In this document: piece after piece, positions 53,182 through 59,645 of the stretch | Position numbering within the stretch: position 1 is the first letter of the stretch | How the letters are laid out: each line of letters opens with the position of its first letter | Source of the DNA: an uncultured Emticicia sp. | GTDB taxonomy: Bacteria; Bacteroidota; Bacteroidia; Cytophagales; Spirosomataceae | Length of the DNA stretch: 64,000 nt | Assembly: GCF_937903345.1 (NCBI RefSeq) | Contig: NZ_CALCZQ010000032.1 | Location: forward strand, 329,069-393,068 | Direction: 5' to 3' | Translations under genes and position numbers: made by a program | The notes under the pieces: model-generated | Told to the model about the DNA's origin: nothing | The model's database searches: none | What the model saw: the letters and a program-made list of their open reading frames with translations, nothing else

Positions 53182-53301
53182 TTAAATACACTGCCCCAGA
53201 ATAACCCAAATAATTACGAAAACAATGATTGTTCCGACGCACCCTCCACCGAGTTTTTGGGCTCTATAGCTTGCGATTCAACCTTTAAAGATGTTGTTCA
53301 T
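53182..53301 (-). pseudogene. Short glycine-rich membrane peptide interrupted by TGA
   Basis: ATG 53301 starts MNNIFKG, then TGA (53278-53280), then in the same frame IASYRAQKLGGGCVGTIIVF and VIIWVILGQCI up to TAA at 53182-53184. The whole is 39 codons. The hydrophobic stretch after KLGGGC would form one membrane helix, and the KLGGGCxxTII pattern recalls short Bacteroidota membrane proteins, where the position before IA often holds tryptophan or leucine (from memory). TGA may replace TGG or TTA. It is the only gene-like text in the 366-bp spacer between the ATPase and nagA. Whether it is a broken gene, read through, or not a gene cannot be settled here. Confidence 0.45.
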
Positions 53302-53333
53302 TGTTGTGAAATTTAGCTGTAAAAAATATTTTT

Positions 53334-54446
53334 CTATACGATTAATGGAGTGAAGTTAGTTAAATTTTCATCAAAAATAACAAATTTAGCAGGAAAGCCT
53401 TCCGCAATTTGTCCGATTTTGGTATCAATACCCAAAGCTTTTGCAGGGCGAATGGTTGCCATTTTTATTGCTTCTTCGAGCGAAATTCCAACCTGCTGAA
53501 CGGCATTTCTAACACAATCGGCCATTGAAACGGCTGCCCCTGCCAGATTCCCTTCTGAGTTACGGTATTGTCCGTTTTCGAGATAGGCATCAAATTCCTC
53601 CCATTGAAATTGTTTTACTTGCTCACCTACAAAAAGGGCATCCGAAATCAGGAAAAGTTTGTCTTGTTTAATTTTATAGGCAATACGAGCGGCGGCATAA
53701 TCACAGTGAAAACCATCTAAGATTATTGGAGCATAGACTTCTGAGCTATCGAATGTTGCACCTACAACTCCAGGCTCACGGTGGCCCATTTGTGTCATAG
53801 CATTATAAAGGTGCGTACAAAGTGTGATGCCTTGATTATAAGCAGATTTTGCTTGTTTATACGTGGCATTTGAATGCCCAAGAGAAATTTTTATACCACT
53901 TTCGAGCAGCATATCAATTTGTTCGGTCGTGAAGTTTTCGGCGGCTATAGTCATTAATTTAATAATTCCTTTGCCGTATTTAATTATTTCTTCTAACTCG
54001 CCATTGGTCGGCTTTTTAATATATCGAGCCAAATGAGCTCCCCGTTTGGAAAGGTTCAAGAATGGACCTTCGAGATGCATCCCAAGCACGCCAGCATGTG
54101 GATTTTTGTGTAAATAGTTTCTGGTTGCTTCAATTCCTTTTAGAATATTTTCGAGTGGCGAAGTAATGAGCGTTGGTAGCACGTGCGTAGTGCCAAGTTT
54201 CAGACTTGATTCGTAAATATCTTCAATCGTTGCTTCGTTTGCGTGTTGGGTAAAATAAAATTTTTCTCCACCATTTATATGAGTATCTACAAAACCAGCA
54301 GAAATGTGTTTACCTTTTAGGTCGATAATTTTTGCATCAGTCTTTGCCTCTGAAAAAGTTATAAGACCATTTTCGGTAGTAATTGATTGATTTTGAAGTA
54401 TTTCTGTGCCTGTATGAACAGTTGCGTTTGTGATATTGGTTTGCAT
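53334..54446 (-). CDS. nagA: N-acetylglucosamine-6-phosphate deacetylase
   Basis: The 370-residue cytoplasmic protein has the amidohydrolase-type TIM barrel: VDTHINGGE with the first metal histidine, MHLEGPFLN with the metal-binding glutamate, SLGHSNAT and CTHLYNAM with the metal/substrate histidines, and FLISDALF with the catalytic aspartate. It removes acetate from GlcNAc-6-phosphate and so feeds cell-wall or chitin amino sugars into glycolysis. Length matches the family. nagB and a GlcNAc transporter are not in the window. It is monocistronic and divergent from the alpha-E-domain gene. Confidence 0.94.
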   Translation of the reverse strand: MQTNITNATVHTGTEILQNQSITTENGLITFSEAKTDAKIIDLKGKHISAGFVDTHINGGEKFYFTQHANEATIEDIYESSLKLGTTHVLPTLITSPLENILKGIEATRNYLHKNPHAGVLGMHLEGPFLNLSKRGAHLARYIKKPTNGELEEIIKYGKGIIKLMTIAAENFTTEQIDMLLESGIKISLGHSNATYKQAKSAYNQGITLCTHLYNAMTQMGHREPGVVGATFDSSEVYAPIILDGFHCDYAAARIAYKIKQDKLFLISDALFVGEQVKQFQWEEFDAYLENGQYRNSEGNLAGAAVSMADCVRNAVQQVGISLEEAIKMATIRPAKALGIDTKIGQIAEGFPAKFVIFDENLTNFTPLIV

Positions 54447-54674
54447 AAAAAACTTGCTCAGATTGAGTGGGCAAGTTAAGCAAAAACGATGAATTATTCA
54501 GAATTGAAGGGTGCCTAAATCTTAAGGTTTTGTTTTGGTTGAGTAGCATTTGGTTTTATCCCAAAATGCCTCAATATCCTGTTTTTAAATTTATAGACTT
54601 TAAGTGGGTCATATAACTATATCATGGTATCATTGTCTATAAAATTGAAAATGATTTACCCATTAATATTTTGC

Positions 54675-54704
54675 TTGTTTTTTCAATTCAGTTTATTATC
54701 TTTG
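54675..54704 (+). promoter_or_regulatory. Promoter of the alpha-E-domain gene
   Basis: TTG (54675-54677) and TATCTTTG (54697-54704) have a 19-bp spacer. The TATCTTTG box lies inside the left arm of the inverted repeat at 54696-54730. The start codon follows at 54733. Confidence 0.65.
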
Positions 54705-54730
54705 GTTTTCGTCAAAAAAACCAAAGATAA
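54696..54730. repeat. Perfect 14-bp inverted repeat across promoter and start region
   Basis: Left arm TTATCTTTGGTTTT (54696-54709), 7-base loop, right arm AAAACCAAAGATAA (54717-54730), all 14 bp paired. It covers the -7 box and the entire short leader, and ends two bases before ATG 54733. It may be an operator or an RNA hairpin. Confidence 0.75.
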
Positions 54731-54732
54731 TT

Positions 54733-55695
54733 ATGTTGAGTCGTGTCGCCAATTCAATTTATTGGATTAATCGCTATATTGAGCGAGCCGAAAATTACGC
54801 TCGTTTCGTAAGCGTAAACCTTAATTTAACTCTCGATGCTCCCGGTATTATGACCGCTCAGTGGGAGCCACTTTTGATTGCAACTGCCGATAACTTTGGT
54901 TTTTTTGAACATCATAAGGTTGCCGACCGTGATACAGTAATTGATTACATGACTTTCGATAAGCGTAACCCGAACTCGATTTATAGTTGTTTGGCCAATG
55001 CCCGTGAGAATGCCCGAACTATCCGTGAAAGTATTACGAAAGAAATGTGGGAGCATCTCAATATATTCTATCTCAAAGTCTCAGAAACACAATCAGCCAA
55101 AGATTGGAAAATAGAGCAGTTATTGCAGTTTTTTGAGGAAATTAAAGATGGTTGTCAATTATTTTTTGGTATTATTGATTCTACCGTAACCCGAAACGAA
55201 GGATTTCATTTTGGGCGTTTAGGACGGTTTTTGGAGCGTGCCGATAAAACATCTCGCTTCTTGGATGTACGTTATTTTACGCTTCTGCCCGACGACCAAG
55301 CGATGGGTTCGCCACAAGAATTACTCATCTGGACATCTGTTCTTAAATCGGTGAGTGCCTTCAATATGTATCGTCAGCAGCACCGCGTCATTAATCCTTC
55401 ACAAATTGTTGAGTTTTTGGTTTTGGATAAAAGTTTCCCAAGGTCAATATTCTATTGTTTGCGTCAGGCCGAACTTTCACTTTACCAGATTTCAGGTCGA
55501 GATATGACCATCGGCTATTCAAATTTGGCCGAAAAAGAAATAACACGATTGCGTCATGAAATCGGATTCACTGAGGTTGAAGATATTTTCAAGAAAGGTC
55601 TTCATCCGTATTTAGATGAGTTTCAGATAAAAAACAATACAGCAGCGGCCGAAATTTTTAATACTTATTTCGACCTAAAGCCTGTTGAAGTGTAA
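54733..55695 (+). CDS. Alpha-E domain (DUF403) protein
   Basis: The 320-residue all-helical cytoplasmic protein matches the alpha-E domain: MLSRVANSIYWINRYIERAENYARFVSVNLNL at the N-terminus, FGRLGRFLERADKTSRFLDVRY in the middle, and YFDLKPVEV at the end. Its family nearly always occurs with a transglutaminase gene, which follows here after 180 bp, and a circularly permuted ATP-grasp protein, which is absent. The set is proposed to build or cleave peptide-like links on an unknown carrier. Promoter and start lie within a perfect inverted repeat, suggesting tight control. Confidence 0.93.
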   Translation: MLSRVANSIYWINRYIERAENYARFVSVNLNLTLDAPGIMTAQWEPLLIATADNFGFFEHHKVADRDTVIDYMTFDKRNPNSIYSCLANARENARTIRESITKEMWEHLNIFYLKVSETQSAKDWKIEQLLQFFEEIKDGCQLFFGIIDSTVTRNEGFHFGRLGRFLERADKTSRFLDVRYFTLLPDDQAMGSPQELLIWTSVLKSVSAFNMYRQQHRVINPSQIVEFLVLDKSFPRSIFYCLRQAELSLYQISGRDMTIGYSNLAEKEITRLRHEIGFTEVEDIFKKGLHPYLDEFQIKNNTAAAEIFNTYFDLKPVEV

Positions 55696-55874
55696 ACAGC
55701 GTTTTGGTGTATCCTGACAGGTAGGTTTAAAACTCAACCGATTCAGTTAGAATAAGTTTTTTTGAAATCTAAACAAATATTAATAAACTATGAAAGCTGT
55801 TTGTCTTGGTTTTAACATGATAATCTGCGTTCTATTTTGTAGATTATTTTCAATGAAAATTACATACAGCTCCG

Positions 55875-56714
55875 ATGATTTTAAGCGTAGAACATACTCT
55901 CTTTTATAGCTATTCAAATCCAGTTTCGCTTAGTCCACATACAATTTATCTAACACCAAAGGCTTCGCCGAATCAAAAAATCAGTTCTTTTCAACTTGAA
56001 ATAGAGCCTGCTCCCAATATTATATACAAAAATATTGATGTAGAAGGTAATGTTCAAACGGTGGCTTTCTTTGATAAACTCACCGACAAATTGAGCTTTC
56101 AGGCAAAGCTTGAAATTGTATCCGAAGAAGTCAATCCGTTTCATTTTATCTATTTCCCGTTTGGTGCTGAAACACTTCCTTTCAAATATCCTGAAAAAGA
56201 ATTTGATTTAATACAGCCTTATTTGACCGATGAAGGAATAACTACGCTCGTTGACCAGTTTGCAAGGCAAATTTCGTCGGAAGCCAATTGGAAAACGACT
56301 GATTTCTTGACTAGAATTTCAAAATATATACCGAATAATTTCTTCTATGAAAAACGCCTCGAAGGAGCTGCCAATTCGCCCGAAACGACTTTGATTGCAC
56401 GAAAAGGCACTTGTCGAGACTACGCTGTTTTGATGATTGCGGCTTGCAAAGCACTCGGTTTGGCAGCACGATTTGTAAGTGGCTATTGCTACGGGAGCGA
56501 ACGACAAGCCCATGAACTGCATGCTTGGGTAGAGGTTTATCTGCCAGGGGCTGGTTGGAGAGGTTTCGACCCAACTGAAGGTCGAATTGTCGATTTTCAT
56601 TACATAGCGTTGGCTTCTTCGGCACAGGCTGAGTTGATAAATCCGATTCGTGGAGGATTTAGAGGGAACACAGTTTCGTCGCTAAATGCTTTTGTTGATA
56701 TTCGACAGAAATAA
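55875..56714 (+). CDS. Transglutaminase-like cysteine protease
   Basis: The 279-residue protein has the bacterial transglutaminase N-terminal part (YSNPVSLSPHTIYLTPKAS) and the catalytic triad: cysteine in RKGTCRDYAVLMIAACKALG, histidine in HELHAWVEVYLPG, aspartate in WRGFDPTEGR. There is no signal peptide, so it is probably intracellular. Members of this group act as peptidases or amide-forming enzymes. It is the normal partner of the alpha-E gene upstream, and both are on the plus strand 180 bp apart. Its own promoter could lie in that gap, but no clean TAnnTTTG box was found. Confidence 0.93.
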   Translation: MILSVEHTLFYSYSNPVSLSPHTIYLTPKASPNQKISSFQLEIEPAPNIIYKNIDVEGNVQTVAFFDKLTDKLSFQAKLEIVSEEVNPFHFIYFPFGAETLPFKYPEKEFDLIQPYLTDEGITTLVDQFARQISSEANWKTTDFLTRISKYIPNNFFYEKRLEGAANSPETTLIARKGTCRDYAVLMIAACKALGLAARFVSGYCYGSERQAHELHAWVEVYLPGAGWRGFDPTEGRIVDFHYIALASSAQAELINPIRGGFRGNTVSSLNAFVDIRQK

Positions 56715-56848
56715 AAAATCAGAATTTTTATTTACTTTAGCATAAATTAGAGGTTTGTAATTGAAAGACTTTAATAATATCCGAAAACTATAATAGGCTA
56801 TTATTGAATTTATGAACAAATGCCTAATAATTAGTAAATTATACCACC

Positions 56849-56869
56849 GTTGACTGTTGTCAGTTGACT
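56849..56869. repeat. Heptanucleotide repeats in the spacer before the nucleoside symporter
   Basis: Three 7-base units GTTGACT, GTTGTCA, GTTGACT in phase. This short tract lies within a 214-bp spacer. Confidence 0.5.
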
Positions 56870-56928
56870 ATCAATTATTAACACTAACATCACTATAATC
56901 ACCTAAACTAAAACCAAGACCTTAAATT

Positions 56929-58188
56929 ATGGGCATCAAGAACAGACTAATTATAATGAATTTTCTCCAGTTTTTTATTTGGGCGTGTTGGCTCATTACG
57001 ATTGGAGCATACTGGTTTCAAAATAAAGGTTGGTCAGGGGCTGAATTTGGAGCTATTTTTTCTACGATGGGAATTGCCTCACTTTTTATGCCAACACTCG
57101 CTGGCATCATCGCCGATAAATATATCAACGCTGAAATACTTTACGCCATTCTGCACTTTTTGGGAGCTTTGGTTTTGATTTATATTCCGCAAGTCGATAA
57201 TCCGAGCGATTTTTTCTGGGCGATTTTGTTGTGTGTAAGTTTCTATATGCCTACTTTGGCTCTCTCAAATTCAATCGCTTATACCATTCTAAAAAATAAT
57301 AATACCACCGATCTTGTGAAAGATTTTCCACCGATTAGGGTCTGGGGAACAGTCGGTTTTGTGGTGGCTTTGTGGGTGATTAGTCTTACGCACAACGAAA
57401 CTTCGGCCAATCAATTTTATATTTCGGCAGCCTCGGCAATTGTTTTGGCGATTTATTCACTTACTTTACCAAAATGTCCTCCTTTGGCTGGGTCACCTGA
57501 TAAAAGAAGTTTTATTGAAATATTGGGCTTAAATGCTTTTAAGTTGTTTAAGGACTCAAAAATTGCAATTTTCTTCATTTTTGCGATGTTTTTAGGTGCT
57601 TCCTTGCAGCTAACCAATGCTTATGGAGACACTTTCCTGCACGACTTTGCTAATGTTGATATTTACAAAGATTCGATTGCTGTGAAATATCCAGCCATCA
57701 TTATGTCGATTTCTCAGATTTCTGAGACACTTTTTATATTGGCGATTCCTTTCTTTTTAAAGCGTTTCGGTATCAAGCAGGTAATGCTTATTAGCATGGT
57801 TGCCTGGGTTTTACGTTTCGGACTTTTTGCTTATGGAAATCCAAGTGATGGACTTTGGATGATCATCATGTCGTGTATTGTTTATGGAATGGCTTTCGAT
57901 TTCTTTAATATTTCAGGTTCGTTATTTATCGAAACCTATACCGACCCCAAAATCCGTTCGTCGGCTCAGGGTTTATTTATGATGATGGTCAATGGTTTTG
58001 GAGCAGTTTCGGGAAGTTTGATTAGTGGATATGCGATTCAGAAATATTTCACATTGGCCGATGGAATCACAAAAAACTGGAATGGGATTTGGCTTACATT
58101 TGCTATTTATTCATTGATAGTAGCCATTCTTTTCGCAATCATGTTTAAGCATAAACACGAAGATGGCGTAGAGGTAACAGGACAATAA
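56929..58188 (+). CDS. Nucleoside:H+ symporter (NupG/XapB-like MFS)
   Basis: The 419-residue product has about twelve hydrophobic segments and the NupG-like start LIIMNFLQFFIWACWLITIGAYWF. Further signatures are FGAIFSTMGIASLFMPTLAGIIAD and FPPIRVWGTVGFVVALW, both characteristic of bacterial nucleoside permeases. It imports ribo- or deoxynucleosides with protons. The C-terminus is short and charged. It is on its own on the plus strand, ending in a hairpin of period-7 repeats (58194-58298) shared with the convergent M16 peptidase. A link with the PfkB-family kinase at 50298 is possible only by substrate, not by operon. Confidence 0.92.
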   Translation: MGIKNRLIIMNFLQFFIWACWLITIGAYWFQNKGWSGAEFGAIFSTMGIASLFMPTLAGIIADKYINAEILYAILHFLGALVLIYIPQVDNPSDFFWAILLCVSFYMPTLALSNSIAYTILKNNNTTDLVKDFPPIRVWGTVGFVVALWVISLTHNETSANQFYISAASAIVLAIYSLTLPKCPPLAGSPDKRSFIEILGLNAFKLFKDSKIAIFFIFAMFLGASLQLTNAYGDTFLHDFANVDIYKDSIAVKYPAIIMSISQISETLFILAIPFFLKRFGIKQVMLISMVAWVLRFGLFAYGNPSDGLWMIIMSCIVYGMAFDFFNISGSLFIETYTDPKIRSSAQGLFMMMVNGFGAVSGSLISGYAIQKYFTLADGITKNWNGIWLTFAIYSLIVAILFAIMFKHKHEDGVEVTGQ

Positions 58189-58193
58189 AGCGA

Positions 58194-58298
58194 GTTGGGA
58201 TTTACGAATGACGAATAACGAATGACGAATGACGAGTTACGAATAAAATGCTTAACCTATCAGCTGTTTAATTCGTCGTTCGTCATTCGTTATTTATA
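58194..58298. repeat. Heptanucleotide repeats and their inverted copies between convergent genes
   Basis: Seven in-phase units (TTTACGA, ATGACGA, ATAACGA, ATGACGA, ATGACGA, GTTACGA and an outer one) at 58194-58242 are followed by inverted units ATTCGTC, GTTCGTC, ATTCGTT at 58271-58291. Together they can form a long stem and may stop transcription on both sides. Confidence 0.7.
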
Positions 58299-59537
58299 CT
58301 ACTTTTCTGCTCTATAATACATTGTTGAGCAATTTTCTTTTCTTAATATTCTTTTTGCCATTGCTTGTAGGCTTTGTGGGTTTACTTTTGCGATTTTTTC
58401 TGCATCATCATTACACCAATCGGGGTTTCCTGCATTGGCGGCAAAAGCCAAATTCATGGCACGGTTCAGCAATTCTACTTCGGCAAAAGCCAACGTTGAT
58501 TCAGCTTGATTTTTTACTTTCTGTAATTCACCTTCTTCTAAAGCATTGTTTCGCAAATCAGCTACTACTTCTTCGATGGCAGCATCTGCTTCTTCGAGAC
58601 TAACACCTTCGTTCAGATTTCCTTGAATCATCAATAAACCTGGGTCAAGCGAAGCCGTTACATACCCAGAAATATTATTGAAAAGTTGTTTTTCTTTTAC
58701 CAATTTGGTGTATAGCCTTGATGATTTTCCACGACCTAAAATGTCGCTCACTAAATCAGCATCATAAAAATCATCATCGAACCTACCTGGCGTATTATAT
58801 GCTTTATAGATGGCGTTTAAAGGCACTTTTGCCCACGTTTCTAAGAATTTAGGAGTAGTTTGTGGTATCTCTTGTGGAAGGTTTCGCACGTATTTTTCTC
58901 CTGCCGGAATTGACTCAAACCATTTCTCACAAAGGTCTTTGATTTGTTCTACGCTTACATCGCCTGCCACTACCAAAATAGCATTATTTGGAAGATAATA
59001 CTTATAGAAAAAGTGTTTAACATCGGCCATGGTGGCTTCTTCGATATGGCTGATTTCTTTACCAATCGTTGCCCAACGATAGGGGTGTTTTTCGTAAATT
59101 AACGGACGAAGCTTTAGCCAAACATCGCCATAAGGTTGATTTAGATAGCGTTGCTTAAACTCTTCGATTACTACTTTTCGTTGTACTTCCAACACCTTTG
59201 GGTCGAACGAAAGACTCATCATGCGGTCAGATTCTAGCCAAAAAGCAGTTTCTATATTCTCAGCAGGAAGTGTTATATAATAATTCGTAATATCGGGTGA
59301 GGTAAAAGCATTGTTTTCGCCGCCTACTTTTTGGAGGGGTTCATCATAAGCAGGAATGTTTTTTGAGCCACCAAACATCAAATGTTCAAAAAGGTGTGCA
59401 AAACCAGTTTTATTTTCATCTTCGTCACGAGAGCCAACATTATATAAAATATTAAATGCCGCCATTGGGGTTGTATGGTCTTCATGTACGTAAACTTCTA
59501 ATCCGTTTTTTAATGTTAAATGTTGGTAGTTAATCAT
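58299..59537 (-). CDS. M16-family zinc metallopeptidase (pitrilysin type)
   Basis: The 412-residue protein has the inverted zinc motif HLFEH (H48, E51, H52) and a downstream glutamate in VVIEEFKQRY that completes the zinc site. The second half has the M16 C-terminal fold, LVKEKQLFNNISGYVTAS and EEVVADLRNNALEEGELQKVK. There is no signal peptide, so unlike many Bacteroidota M16 pairs it may act in the cytoplasm. The partner subunit commonly found beside such a gene is absent. The next gene on the same strand, the CHAT protein, ends 108 bp upstream. Confidence 0.93.
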   Translation of the reverse strand: MINYQHLTLKNGLEVYVHEDHTTPMAAFNILYNVGSRDEDENKTGFAHLFEHLMFGGSKNIPAYDEPLQKVGGENNAFTSPDITNYYITLPAENIETAFWLESDRMMSLSFDPKVLEVQRKVVIEEFKQRYLNQPYGDVWLKLRPLIYEKHPYRWATIGKEISHIEEATMADVKHFFYKYYLPNNAILVVAGDVSVEQIKDLCEKWFESIPAGEKYVRNLPQEIPQTTPKFLETWAKVPLNAIYKAYNTPGRFDDDFYDADLVSDILGRGKSSRLYTKLVKEKQLFNNISGYVTASLDPGLLMIQGNLNEGVSLEEADAAIEEVVADLRNNALEEGELQKVKNQAESTLAFAEVELLNRAMNLAFAANAGNPDWCNDDAEKIAKVNPQSLQAMAKRILRKENCSTMYYRAEK

Positions 59538-59645
59538 TTATAATTCTTAAATTTTCGTAAAACGCTATTTGCCACATCAAACTAGTTGCGACAAATATAA
59601 AAGACAGTCAAATTATTCTTAACAATTATTACAAATGTAAGGTTT

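Noticed and set aside
12810..53301. Genetic code change with TGA as a sense codon
   Set aside because: TGA ends the outer-membrane factor gene at 35211-35213 and the gene at 42246-42248, and tryptophan is encoded by TGG throughout, so a global reassignment is unlikely.
18787..58298. Heptamer tracts as CRISPR repeats
   Set aside because: Units are 7 bases with no spacers, and no cas gene is present.
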